Below, one piece after another: positions 54,617 to 63,604 of a DNA stretch of 64,000 nucleotides. This stretch comes from JABDBL01 sp963845445. Its GTDB lineage: Bacteria > Cyanobacteriota > Vampirovibrionia > Obscuribacterales > Obscuribacteraceae. The DNA lies in NCBI GenBank assembly GCA_963845445.1, contig CAWJSE010000002.1, positions 744,001 to 808,000 of the forward strand. Reading direction: 5' to 3'. The position numbers and the translations under genes were made by a program. How positions within the stretch are numbered: the stretch's first letter is position 1; every line of letters begins with the position of its first letter. The notes beneath the pieces are model-generated. The model did not search any database. It had not been told where the DNA came from and saw only the letters and a list, made by a program, of their open reading frames with translations.

Positions 54617-54823
54617 TTACTCAGGATCGGTAATTAAAGCTACTTTCTGCGAACCCACGGTGCTGACCGACATTTTGGGCGACTGGGAACGCTTGAAATT
54701 CTCAATATAACGCCGCAAAGCCTCTCTAATTAAATCCGAGCGGCTCCGGTGCTCTACCTGAGCCACAAAGTCTACCTGTTCTAATAATCCTCCCGGAAGA
54801 GCAACAAGTACTTTCTTAGGCAT
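54617..54823 (-). CDS. Ribbon-helix-helix (CopG-type) regulator
   Basis: 68 residues. The strand KKVLVALPGGLLEQVDFVA and helices SRSDLIREALRRYIENF are a canonical CopG/MetJ-like ribbon-helix-helix dimerisation unit. The start is set at the ATG at 54823 with AGAAGGAAC before it; the open frame extends 41 codons upstream without family character. A partner toxin is not adjacent. It may regulate nearby genes, for example the small-protein/CPBP unit downstream or the Fe-ADH unit upstream. Confidence 0.8.
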   Translation of the reverse strand: MPKKVLVALPGGLLEQVDFVAQVEHRSRSDLIREALRRYIENFKRSQSPKMSVSTVGSQKVALITDPE

Positions 54824-55046
54824 TTTTGTTCCTTCTATTAAGTAACACGATCCACAAAACGACGATTTTATAGCCCTGCCTGCAAACCCTATATGAAGTC
54901 TAATAAAGATTGCAAATGGTTTAAATAGAATCGCAACATCGTTCATTCAAATGAACTAGAAAAATCTACACCGCCAGGACAATTTTTTAAAGAGCAAAAA
55001 CACCATAAAAGAAAAAATGACAGTAAAACTTAAATAATCGCTTTTT

Positions 55047-55172
55047 TTATTCATCCTCTGATTTCAAAACTTTGGCCAAAATAAATATACAGAACAGACC
55101 AAACATTACCAATAAACCCACAATCACTATTACGCTCACATGGAAAAAATCATATATCCTAGGAATACTCAA
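55047..55172 (-). CDS. 41-residue single-pass membrane protein coupled to the SCP2 gene
   Basis: Short frame starting at TTG, whose TG is shared with the TGA stop of the SCP2 gene (TTGA). It encodes MSIPRIYDFF, then a hydrophobic helix of about 25 residues (HVSVIVIVGLLVMFGLFCIFIL), and a charged end AKVLKSEDE. The shape, a short N-terminus, one helix and a basic then acidic tail, is that of a real small membrane protein. The overlap implies termination-reinitiation. It would be the third gene of an Fe-ADH/SCP2 unit and may tether its partners to the membrane. Confidence 0.55.
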   Translation of the reverse strand: MSIPRIYDFFHVSVIVIVGLLVMFGLFCIFILAKVLKSEDE

Positions 55173-55582
55173 GCATTTCCCTCAACAATATTATTTTGAT
55201 AAATAGCTGGATAAATTTTGAAAGCAGGCTTAATAACAGGAAGAAGAGCAAGCGCCGCATTCACTGGCCCTTTAGAAATTATTTTTCCTGAAATAAGGGC
55301 TAACGGTATATTGACTTTTCCCAACCAAAAATCATGAGCAAGATCTGATTTCATGGACATTTCTACAGTTGGTTTAAAATCAGTTTCGCCGATAAATACT
55401 TTTAGCTGTTGACCATCACCACAATCAAGAGTTAATCTGCTATCAGGTTCGCGGTAAACAAAGCAGATCCTCAACTTCGATTGCAGTAGTTGACTGGACA
55501 TACTTTCATCAGCTCTGATTGCGTCCCACAAAGCGAACATAACACGATTTAAATCTTCCGCATTTTTAAAAGCCGGCATCAA
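55169..55582 (-). CDS. SCP2 sterol-binding-domain protein
   Basis: 137 residues with an SCP2-like fold: helix NRVMFALWDAIRADESMSSQLL, strands LRICFVYREPDSRLTLDCG and LKVFIGETDFKPTVEMSMKSDLAHDFWLGK (in part: PTVEMSMKSDLAHDFWLG), then VNIPLALISGKIISKGPV and a C-terminal helix. These domains bind hydrophobic ligands such as fatty acyl chains. The start (TTG at 55582 or ATG at 55579) overlaps the Fe-ADH stop. Together with that dehydrogenase it could carry a lipid or alkyl substrate. Its stop overlaps the small membrane protein start. Confidence 0.8.
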   Translation of the reverse strand: MMPAFKNAEDLNRVMFALWDAIRADESMSSQLLQSKLRICFVYREPDSRLTLDCGDGQQLKVFIGETDFKPTVEMSMKSDLAHDFWLGKVNIPLALISGKIISKGPVNAALALLPVIKPAFKIYPAIYQNNIVEGNA

Positions 55583-56736
55583 TAAGCATCCTCATATATT
55601 TTTACGATGTCTTCTTCTGTTGCTTGTCTAGTATTAAAAATCATGGCAGGATCACTGCTAGCCAAAGCAACAAGCTCTTCCAGTTGTTCCTGATTAAGCT
55701 TAGGTATGGATAAACCGCGCAAATTGTTCGGCAAACCTAAGCTCACAATTAAATTCTCAATAGATTCAATTAGCTTTTGAGCCGCTAAGGTATCATTTTT
55801 TTCATCCGAAAGCTTTAAGAGACGAGCAGTTTCAGCATAACGCTTTGTGGCAAAACTAAGGTTGAAGCGCATGCCATAAGGTAACAACACGGCATTCGTC
55901 ATGCCATGATGCGTAGCAAATTGCCCTCCAACAGCATGTGACAAGGCATGTACGATTCCAACCCCACAGCTACTAAAAGCCATACCGGCCATGGTCGACG
56001 CTACAAGCGTTTGGCTGCGAGCTTCCAAATTCCTACCATCATTCTTTGCCTCAAGTAAATAGGCAAAGAGTCTGCCCAGAGCGTCGAGAGCTAAACAGTC
56101 GGTAATAGGAGAGCTGGTGCCTTCCACCACCAGTGCTTCAATACAATGCGTTATCGCATCCATACCCGTGGCTGCAGTTAAATGGGCAGGTAAGCTGACA
56201 ATCAATTCTGGGTCCAGAAAAGCCTGGTCGGCCGCCACGAACGGGCTGCCAAACATCAACTTCTTTCCTGCTTTATCATCTTTTATCATAGCTACTAGGG
56301 ACACTTCTGCTCCTGTTCCGGCAGTGGTTGGAATAGCTACTGAAGGCAGAAGACGGCTATTGAGATTATTCATACCTTGATGGTCAAGAGCATCGCCACC
56401 TAAAGTAAGTACAATATTAACTACCTTAGCGGTATCAATGACTGATCCCCCTCCCAAGGCAATAACAGCGTTGCATTTTTCATTCTTGGCAAGCCTTACT
56501 GCTTCATTGACTCCAGTTAAGTGCGCATCCGATAAAACATCGCTAAAAACTGTTATCGGACTCTGGCTTTGCCATTGGGCAATCAAATAATTGACGAGGT
56601 CCGTTTTTAGTAATTGCTTGTCAGTAATAAGGATAATTTTATTAGCGGACCTCTCTTGAAAAAAGTCACAAGCTGAAGCAGCAACTCCTTGTCCGAAAGT
56701 TATTTTAGTAGGTGACTGAAAGACAAAAGGATCCAC
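55579..56736 (-). CDS. Iron-containing alcohol dehydrogenase (type III)
   Basis: 385 residues. NAD-binding GGGSVIDTAKVVN (GGGSxxDxAK) lies at about residues 95-107. Metal ligands are expected in TGMDAITHCIEA (D and H) and in IVHALSHAVGGQFATHHG (two H). TAGTGAEVS and the C-terminal helical domain are complete. Family members oxidise or reduce alcohols, diols or aldehydes with Fe2+ and NAD(P). It overlaps the SCP2 gene by four bases, an unusual partner that suggests a hydrophobic substrate. The ATG follows AAAAACGTGG-type sequence with no strong SD. Confidence 0.92.
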   Translation of the reverse strand: MDPFVFQSPTKITFGQGVAASACDFFQERSANKIILITDKQLLKTDLVNYLIAQWQSQSPITVFSDVLSDAHLTGVNEAVRLAKNEKCNAVIALGGGSVIDTAKVVNIVLTLGGDALDHQGMNNLNSRLLPSVAIPTTAGTGAEVSLVAMIKDDKAGKKLMFGSPFVAADQAFLDPELIVSLPAHLTAATGMDAITHCIEALVVEGTSSPITDCLALDALGRLFAYLLEAKNDGRNLEARSQTLVASTMAGMAFSSCGVGIVHALSHAVGGQFATHHGMTNAVLLPYGMRFNLSFATKRYAETARLLKLSDEKNDTLAAQKLIESIENLIVSLGLPNNLRGLSIPKLNQEQLEELVALASSDPAMIFNTRQATEEDIVKIYEDAY

Positions 56737-57012
56737 GTTTTTTCCTATTTAATAAGGCGCATCAGAAAAACAAAATAAGTAAGCTTAATTAAGAAAATCC
56801 TACTAAGAAATGAAAGTAATATCATTCATTACTTACCCACTAATTACAAAATAACAAATTATTGATGGCTTAGGGGTAAGCATCGCTAGAATTCTCTTAG
56901 GGTTTAACTTTTAGACTAAACAGCCTATTCGATAAACATGAGTACAGATTAAAATGAGTTATCAGAACCTTATAACTATCGCTTCAACTTTTATCATAGT
57001 AATAAAAATACG
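56737..57012. other. Divergent intergenic region
   Basis: Separates the Fe-ADH unit from the lptD-like gene, which is read in the opposite direction. Very AT-rich, with no gene. The forward promoter is called separately just downstream; nothing clear was found for the reverse direction. Confidence 0.45.
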
Positions 57013-57042
57013 TTGACATCCAATTATTTCTAAAGCGACAAT
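57013..57042 (+). promoter_or_regulatory. Probable promoter of the lptD-like gene
   Basis: TTGACA (57013-57018) and GACAAT (57037-57042) with an 18-base spacer. The TTG start follows 29 bases later, with TTAGGA ahead of it. Confidence 0.4.
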
Positions 57043-57070
57043 AACATCATCCAAATTTAGGAATTTAAAC

Positions 57071-59083
57071 TTGCTGGCAAATAAAAATAAAAGTCATCCT
57101 ATACTTACTCGTGTCTTATTAGCCAGCACGCTAATGACAACTTCTCAGTCTATTGTGAATATGCCGGTTATTGCCTCCGTTGATAATGAAGACAATACCT
57201 CTTACACACCACCTTCCGGCACATTACTTTTGCCCTTAACACCAAAACTAGATTCCGGTACCCCACAGTCTGCGACAAGAGCGTCGAATACCACAAATGC
57301 TGCGGCCAGTAACAAAACATTCTCGAGCGGTGCCAATCCCTCCCCCTCGATAGTACAAACTGCTGCAGAAAAGGCTAGTGTCAGTACAGTATCAACCAAT
57401 GATGGCAGCGAAGCAATCAACGAAGGTGCCACTTTAAAGGGCACTATTCAAATTGTTGCTGATGACACAGAATTCGATCAAACTAAAAACACTTTTCTTG
57501 GCACAGGGAATGCAATAGCAATAATTGGTGGTCAAAATTCAAAATTGCAAGCGGATAGCATACTTTACGACCAAAACAATCAAACTATAGATGCCAGAGG
57601 CAATGTCAGTATTCTGAGAGATGGTCAATTAACAAACGGCAGTGCTTTCAAATTTAATGTTGACTCCGATGAATATCTTATTACTCAACCACAAACTAGT
57701 ATTGACAACACCCAAGTAATCGCCCGCAAAAGTGTTGGTACTAAAACAGGTGTAGCTTTTACTGACGGCACAATGGACATGCCTATGCCCTTTTATTTGG
57801 CCAAAAACATTGGTAATGCTCCTCTCAGCGCACAGACTGAATTGTGGGAAATGAAACAACATCCACAAGCATATTTACCTGACAAGCCCAGCTTTAAATT
57901 TAAAGCAAAAAAAATGATATACGAGCGCTATAAAGAAGACGGCAATTTAACCATTATTGGGGGTAGGCTCGATTTCGGTAACTTTTCTGTGCCAGTCGGC
58001 AAACTAGTAATGACAGCGGGCAGCAAAGATACAAAAGCTGTGATGCCCATCACACCTTATATTGGTAACAATCTTTGGTCAGGTGGACTTAACGCTGGTC
58101 CCCAATTTAATTATGGAATAGGTAAGAGTTCTGTATTTTCCTGGTGCCCGATGGTTCAAATTGGTGGCAGACCGAGTAATGATACCACAGGCACCAATAT
58201 TGGCTTAGCAGGACGTATAGCATTTGTTAGTCCTAATTTTCAAGCCCATCTTGGTTACGGTTCAGTAAGTAATTTATTAATTGGTGATATCAAAGCTAGA
58301 GTCTATCGTACTGTTAAATTTCAGGCGGGCGTGAATCGCTTTTTACCAGATGGTATGCTGGGTCAGGTTCGGGCTAGACTTGCTGCCGAATTAAATGACA
58401 ATCATCCTTTCTTTAACGTGCCCTATTTGGGCAGCGTCAATTTCCGCACCGCTGGTGGTTGGTACCAGGATAATCCAAACTTGGTATATATAAGTTCGAC
58501 TTATGCCGCTTTGCACGGAAATCCAAACACCACCGTTATGAACAGTGGCTACAAGATCCAAGAACAGGCAACTTTTAGTACCCATCCATTGTTTAATATC
58601 GGAGACGATAAATGGGGAATTAAATCGTTTATCTACGGCGGAGCTGCTGCTAGAGGTTATTCCACCGGCAATAGCAGTTTGATCACCCAATTAAGTCCCA
58701 TCTTAGATCTACGGGCCAATATAGTACGTCTTCAAGCCGGCTATACAACGTCAACTGTAAATGGCTCCTCCCCATTTGTTTTTGATCAATACATACAAGG
58801 ACAAAATTCAGTCTTCGTACAAGGTGACGTAAAGTTATCAAAATATATAGACTTAGGCGGTATGACAGGTTATAACATGACCCAAAAATTGTCATACGCA
58901 AAAACTTTAGTAGCTGCCATAGGGCCACCAGACCTTAAACTAATTGTGGGTAAGGACTTTATCTTGAATAATTATCGTCTTGGCTTTAATGTTTTATATG
59001 GCCAACCAGTACAGTACGATAAACTGGTATTCAAAGGTGCTCCAGACCAAGGACAGTTAGGAAACGGGACAAATGGAATTTGA
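57071..59083 (+). CDS. OstA/LptD-like outer-membrane LPS assembly protein (cyanobacterial-type)
   Basis: 670 residues. A signal segment (ILTRVLLASTLMTTSQS) is followed by a Ser/Thr/Ala-rich linker. Next is a LptA/OstA-like beta domain at ~130-230: GTIQIVADDTEFDQTKNTFLGTGN in part, SILYDQNNQTIDARGNVSILRDG (split: QTIDARGNVSILRDG), typical 'substrate binds a beta-jellyroll' repeats. The C-terminal two thirds alternates aromatic and Gly residues as a barrel (FSWCPMVQIGG, AGRIAFVSPNFQAHLGYG, VYRTVKFQAGVNRF). This layout resembles the DUF3769-like LptD of Cyanobacteria more than E. coli LptD. It would insert LPS in the outer leaflet, consistent with lpxC/lpxD nearby. The start is TTG. Confidence 0.75.
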   Translation: MLANKNKSHPILTRVLLASTLMTTSQSIVNMPVIASVDNEDNTSYTPPSGTLLLPLTPKLDSGTPQSATRASNTTNAAASNKTFSSGANPSPSIVQTAAEKASVSTVSTNDGSEAINEGATLKGTIQIVADDTEFDQTKNTFLGTGNAIAIIGGQNSKLQADSILYDQNNQTIDARGNVSILRDGQLTNGSAFKFNVDSDEYLITQPQTSIDNTQVIARKSVGTKTGVAFTDGTMDMPMPFYLAKNIGNAPLSAQTELWEMKQHPQAYLPDKPSFKFKAKKMIYERYKEDGNLTIIGGRLDFGNFSVPVGKLVMTAGSKDTKAVMPITPYIGNNLWSGGLNAGPQFNYGIGKSSVFSWCPMVQIGGRPSNDTTGTNIGLAGRIAFVSPNFQAHLGYGSVSNLLIGDIKARVYRTVKFQAGVNRFLPDGMLGQVRARLAAELNDNHPFFNVPYLGSVNFRTAGGWYQDNPNLVYISSTYAALHGNPNTTVMNSGYKIQEQATFSTHPLFNIGDDKWGIKSFIYGGAAARGYSTGNSSLITQLSPILDLRANIVRLQAGYTTSTVNGSSPFVFDQYIQGQNSVFVQGDVKLSKYIDLGGMTGYNMTQKLSYAKTLVAAIGPPDLKLIVGKDFILNNYRLGFNVLYGQPVQYDKLVFKGAPDQGQLGNGTNGI

Positions 59084-60084
59084 GCAGTATAAAAACAGTC
59101 GCTGGCAATAGAGATTTAGATAAAATGCTCAAGACAAGAATGCCTGCCATTGGTATCGACATTGGTGGCACAAAAATTATGGCGGCTGCAATCAATAGCG
59201 AAGGCATAATAGATGAACCTATTAAAGTTTCCACTCCCAAGGGACCGGAAAATATTATTAATCAGTTTCTTGAATTGATTGAACACTTCAAAAAGAACCA
59301 TGTTGTGGCTGGTATAGGCATCGCTACGGCTGGTATAGTGGATGGCAGTACAGGCACCGTCATTGGTGCTACAGGTAACTTGCCCGGGTGGACAGGAACC
59401 CCTGTAAAGCGAATCATAGAAAGTAAAACCCTGCTTCCTACTTTCGTTGTTAATGATGCTAACGCAGCTGCATACGCGGAGGCCCATACCCGCAAACTTA
59501 GAGATCTAAAATGCGTTGTCGCTTTAACAATCGGTACTGGTATTGGAGGAGGCATTCTAGTTAATGGCGAATTGCTCCAGGGAGCTAATTGGGGCGCTGG
59601 TCATTGTGGTCATGTAAAAGTCTCGATGGACAACCAGAGGATGTGCACATGCGGTCTATTCGATTGCTATGAAGCTTACGCATCCGGTACAGGTCTTGCA
59701 ATAACCGCAAGAGAAATTCTCAGTAACATTTCTGCCGACCAATCGATATTAGCTAGAGACATCAATAATTTAAAGAATACAGATATTTTTGAAGCCGCTA
59801 ATAATAATGACATAGTGGCCAAACAAATTGTTAACGTCTGGCACAAACACCTAGTTGCCGGCATGGTATCAATCGCTCATGTTTTAAATCCGAATTGTTT
59901 TGTGCTCAGCGGTGGCTTGAGTAAGTTGATAGACTATGAATTATTATCTGAATTATTAATCGACAGCACCATACCAGCGATCTCAGAAAACTTAAAAATA
60001 TATAGATCAGATTTAGGTGACCATGCAGGCATCATCGGCGCCGCTCAGCTTATATTAGATAAACTAGCCTATCCAGCAGCTTAA
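59080..60084 (+). CDS. ROK-family sugar kinase (glucokinase-like)
   Basis: A kinase with MPAIGIDIGGTKIMAAAIN (phosphate-1), AGIGIATAGIVDG, GNLPGWTG, NDANAAAYAEA (with the catalytic Asp) and GTGIGGGILVNG. The ROK zinc motif reads CTCGLFDCYEAYASG, with HCGHVKV ahead of it supplying His. It phosphorylates glucose or a hexosamine. The first start (TTG at 59080) overlaps the lptD-like stop as TTGA; an ATG at 59125 is nearer the family's usual start. The gene is complete. Together with nanE it might act on ManNAc/GlcNAc, but glucokinase is the default reading. Confidence 0.9.
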   Translation: MSSIKTVAGNRDLDKMLKTRMPAIGIDIGGTKIMAAAINSEGIIDEPIKVSTPKGPENIINQFLELIEHFKKNHVVAGIGIATAGIVDGSTGTVIGATGNLPGWTGTPVKRIIESKTLLPTFVVNDANAAAYAEAHTRKLRDLKCVVALTIGTGIGGGILVNGELLQGANWGAGHCGHVKVSMDNQRMCTCGLFDCYEAYASGTGLAITAREILSNISADQSILARDINNLKNTDIFEAANNNDIVAKQIVNVWHKHLVAGMVSIAHVLNPNCFVLSGGLSKLIDYELLSELLIDSTIPAISENLKIYRSDLGDHAGIIGAAQLILDKLAYPAA

Positions 60085-61538
60085 ATTTTGGACTCAAAAG
60101 AGTAATTAACCTCAGCTTTGCCATTAGCCGGAACTTTAACTGCTAATTCAAAAGTATTGCTATTTACTTTGGTAAATGCCGAATCAGAACCAAACACCGC
60201 TAAATCAGGAACATGTTCAATGTCAGTGACCACAACATCTTTATCTGTATGGTTATTCAATGTTACTTTAAAGGTATCTTTGCGATGATGATTACTAGTC
60301 TGTTCCGAGATGACTCGTGTTCTTTCGCCAACTATATCAAAGGCGTCACCTAGCTTAATTGATATTTTTTCTCCCACTGCGATATGCATAATCCTGTCTT
60401 CGCCAATCAATTGCATATCATTATCAGCATCTGCCTGATAAACCCTTATTTCGCCCGCTGGCAACGGTCGCTTACTCTTCTCATCGTTTAAAAATTCAAG
60501 CTTAACTTGCACCGGTACTTTTGGTTCTTGGGCTGGGCGTCCATAATATTGTTGTTCAAATACATATTTCTTGACCACCGGTATTCCTTTTCTTTCCACC
60601 AAAGTCAGTCGCTTTGTTTCATTGTTATTAATATCAAGTCTTTCTGGCAAAGTATAAAGGTGATAATCAGCAAAAGCTTGCTCTCGCGGCAGCTCATCCG
60701 CGTTTCGCCCCAAAGTATAATAACTCTTGGCGCCCTCAAATTGGCCTGGCATCTCTATTAGTTTGCATACTGCCAGCAATTAGCTTTAAATCGACATCTT
60801 TAAAAGCCATACCACATTGATTGGTTAATGTTACCCACCCTGTTAGATCAAATTTGTTTTGCTCGCCATTGAGAAACAAATTATAATCACATTGCCAATT
60901 TATATTGCTCGCTTCATACGCTAAAAGAAGATCTTTTTGCCAGTTTCCGATGCGTTCACTACAAAAGATAATTTGGGTTGCGCCACTAAACCCGATGGCA
61001 TTTCAGTAATCTCAATTTGACCTTCAGGATTTAGCACATAACGATCACCAATTTTGACTACTCGCTCAAACTGCGAGGGCGATGACAACAAAACTGCCGC
61101 TTGTTCCTCAGTTCTGCCATCGTTAAAAAAGTGTCTCAAATAAATTGATTTGCCTATCGAGCGGCCCAAAATCGCGCTCGAGCTAATCAAATCGCTCTGA
61201 TAACTTTGTTCTTTAACTTCAATGGGTTTAGTACCATTGACACTGCTTAAATTAACCGAACGAATGTCAATGGTTGAGGCAAGACTATCCCATTCCAGCC
61301 GATTGATACCTTGTTCTAAATCAAATAGATGTTTCTCTTTAATAAGAGCACGATTTTGATTATATACCGTTATGCTTGGACCTTCGTCCGCGTTTCTTAT
61401 CTTTATTTCGCCTTGATTTGCTGCCACCACTTTTGCTTCAGTAGTAGCAAGCGCTGCATGAAAAAAGAAAAAAGCAAATAATGCATAAAATACAAGCTCA
61501 CGGCCTACCACTTTGCCCATGAAAACATTTCTCCTCAT
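60081..61538 (-). pseudogene. DUF4139 (MuiA-like) protein with two frameshifts
   Basis: Three frames combine into one protein. The first (from 61538) has a signal peptide and then IRNADEGPSITVYNQNRALI, and ends at ETGKKIFF. One more base in the T run at 60934-60938 lets it read on as ETGKKDLLLAYEASNINWQCDYN, NKFDLTGWVTLTNQCG and DVDLKLIAGSMQ, the core of DUF4139, which no long frame shows. A second shift between 60737 and 60780 leads to FEGAKSYYTLGR and the final beta domain ending VNYSFESKI. DUF4139 proteins are exported and of unknown role. The 3' end overlaps the ROK gene tail by four bases. Confidence 0.8.
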
Positions 61539-61540
61539 AT

Positions 61541-62383
61541 TTAACTTTTTAGTTTATTCATCAACTGTTTAGATAAATCTACATCCATTTCGTGTCCGCC
61601 TTTTATGCTTATAAATTGAGCCTGAATCGCTAAAGGATTCACGCCCGTTAAAACAAGATCGCCCAATAAATCAAGCAATTTATGTCTCACCGGCTCATCC
61701 TCAAAATGTAAAGGTTTACTAAAACCGGTCTCAGTTAAACTAACTGCCTCACTGCCAATGCCTAAGAGATCATGCTCCTTCTGTGAGCCAAAAGTACGTG
61801 CATTGGCTATTTCCAGAGGAGATTGTTTAGCTGTCCAAGTGTACCAACGTTTACCAATACACGGATGGCACCAATCCATAAGATATGTCATAGAAAAATC
61901 GCTAGCTGGTAAAGCAATTAATTGCCTATCGCCTTTAGCAATAACTATAGCTTCGACAAGCTCAATTCTTTTTTCTGGCGTCACTGGCTTATATCCAGCT
62001 TGCGAAAAGAGATCTAGCCAGACCAGTGCACTACCATCACCTAAGGGTAATTCAGGACCATCAACGACTACATCAATATCGAAAACATTGCATAAGGCTG
62101 CTGCTGCCAAAAAGTGTTCTACTAAACATAGCCGAATGCTGCCCTGACCAATAGTCACGTTGCGCAAAGTATTTACAACATAAGTAGCAAGAGCGGGTAT
62201 TTTAACCCACTTTCCTTCTTTTAAATCAGGTAGAACAAAGTGTATGCCAGATCCCGGGGCAGTCAAATAGACCGTAACTCTAATAGCTTGTTTTGAAGTA
62301 GTACCAATACCGTCGTAAATAAACAGACACTTACTGTTTGGAAAAGTTTGCTCATAATTTTTTTCCACTTTAACAGCTGTCAA
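61541..62383 (-). CDS. lpxC: UDP-3-O-acyl-N-acetylglucosamine deacetylase
   Basis: Zinc amidase for the committed step of lipid A synthesis. Zinc ligands are H90 (CLVEHFLAAA), H233 and D237 (PVRHKLLDLLGD); H263 in IKGGHEMDVDL is the general acid. GPELPLGDGSALVW is also conserved. At 280 residues it is shorter than E. coli LpxC (305), with shortened loops. The start is TTG, with GGAGG four bases upstream, which is more convincing than any ATG. It follows lpxD by eleven bases and precedes the DUF4139 gene. Confidence 0.93.
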   Translation of the reverse strand: MTAVKVEKNYEQTFPNSKCLFIYDGIGTTSKQAIRVTVYLTAPGSGIHFVLPDLKEGKWVKIPALATYVVNTLRNVTIGQGSIRLCLVEHFLAAAALCNVFDIDVVVDGPELPLGDGSALVWLDLFSQAGYKPVTPEKRIELVEAIVIAKGDRQLIALPASDFSMTYLMDWCHPCIGKRWYTWTAKQSPLEIANARTFGSQKEHDLLGIGSEAVSLTETGFSKPLHFEDEPVRHKLLDLLGDLVLTGVNPLAIQAQFISIKGGHEMDVDLSKQLMNKLKS

Positions 62384-62394
62384 TCTGCCTCCGC

Positions 62395-63543
62395 TTATTT
62401 CTGCACTTTCTCCAGCAGAGGTGTGCGTTCAATGGTTTGTAATTCTTTAATTTGCTTCTGTAATTCAGCAATTTTCCTTTCAGCTGCTTTAACTTGATCA
62501 TAAAGCGCAGGTAATTTATGACTTAAAGCAGTAACTGTCATAAAATCCTTAGCTCCATGAGCCGGACTACCACACTGAACCTCACCATCCCCAACGTCCT
62601 TCATCACACCTGCTTGCCCTTGGACAATGGCATCCTTGCCTATCTTTATATGATCGATCATACCGGCTTGTCCAGCAATTACAGCCCGATCACCAATATG
62701 GCAAGATCCGGCTATGCCAACTTGAGAAACTAATATAACTTCTTTACCTACCTGGCAGTTATGAGCCACCATAACTAAATTATCGATTTTTGTGCCTTGA
62801 CCAATTCTCGTAACACCAATAGTGGCACGGTCAATAGTACTATTTGAACCAATCTCAACATCATCTTCTACAATCACAGTACCAACTTGAGGAATCTTTA
62901 AAAGCGGATTGGCTTGCTCAGAAAGCTCATTAATTCCACTCATCCTCAGTTCCATATTAGACGGGCGTTCTGTTACATAGCCAAAGCCATCCGATCCTAA
63001 AGAAGCTCCCTGTTGCATAATTACTCTATTGCCTATTTGGACATTATCAGCAACCATACAACTAGGATGAATAAGACAATCTTCCCCTATAGAAACTTCG
63101 CCACCAATTACGGTATTAGCCATAATGGTTGTGCGAGGGCCAATTTTTGTCTTAGGACCTATTACTACAAGCGGGCCAATCGCTATATCCTCAGCAATCT
63201 CACAAGTAGAATCTACTACTGCAGTCGGATGAATACCCTTAGCCGGCAAATGTCGTTTATTCCCAAAAGCTGAAAGCATCTTATAAATTGCATAAGTAGG
63301 ACGTGCAACAAAAATCGCGGGGCGACTCACTTTTGTTCCTTTAGGAACAATTACCGCTTTTGCTTTGCATTGATCAATTTGCTTGACTAACTGTTTATCA
63401 AAAACAAAAGCCAAATCCGATTCATTAGCAGACTGAGGCGATGTAGCGATTGAATCAAAAACCACATCATCCGGTCCTTGTACTTCACCACCAATAAATC
63501 TAGCAATTTGAACCAAGCTCATAGGAGCTGGCAATTTCATCAT
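62395..63543 (-). CDS. lpxD: UDP-3-O-(acyl)glucosamine N-acyltransferase
   Basis: Adds the N-linked acyl chain in lipid A synthesis. The N-terminal uridine-binding domain (SLVQIARFIGGEVQGP) is followed by a long left-handed beta-helix of hexapeptide repeats (for example IHPTAVVDSTCEIAEDIAIGP in parts, IGNRVIMQQGASLGSDGFGY). The catalytic His lies in MVAHNCQVG. The C-terminus is helical (VKAAERKIAELQKQIKELQ) and forms the trimer coil. The gene starts with tandem ATGs after AGGTGG. It lies between skp and lpxC, the common order; fabZ is absent here. Confidence 0.95.
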   Translation of the reverse strand: MMKLPAPMSLVQIARFIGGEVQGPDDVVFDSIATSPQSANESDLAFVFDKQLVKQIDQCKAKAVIVPKGTKVSRPAIFVARPTYAIYKMLSAFGNKRHLPAKGIHPTAVVDSTCEIAEDIAIGPLVVIGPKTKIGPRTTIMANTVIGGEVSIGEDCLIHPSCMVADNVQIGNRVIMQQGASLGSDGFGYVTERPSNMELRMSGINELSEQANPLLKIPQVGTVIVEDDVEIGSNSTIDRATIGVTRIGQGTKIDNLVMVAHNCQVGKEVILVSQVGIAGSCHIGDRAVIAGQAGMIDHIKIGKDAIVQGQAGVMKDVGDGEVQCGSPAHGAKDFMTVTALSHKLPALYDQVKAAERKIAELQKQIKELQTIERTPLLEKVQK

Positions 63544-63604
63544 GCTTCCACCTGCTTGTTTAAATCAATGGATTGGCCAATTACCTAGTAAGCTATAGCT
63601 GATT

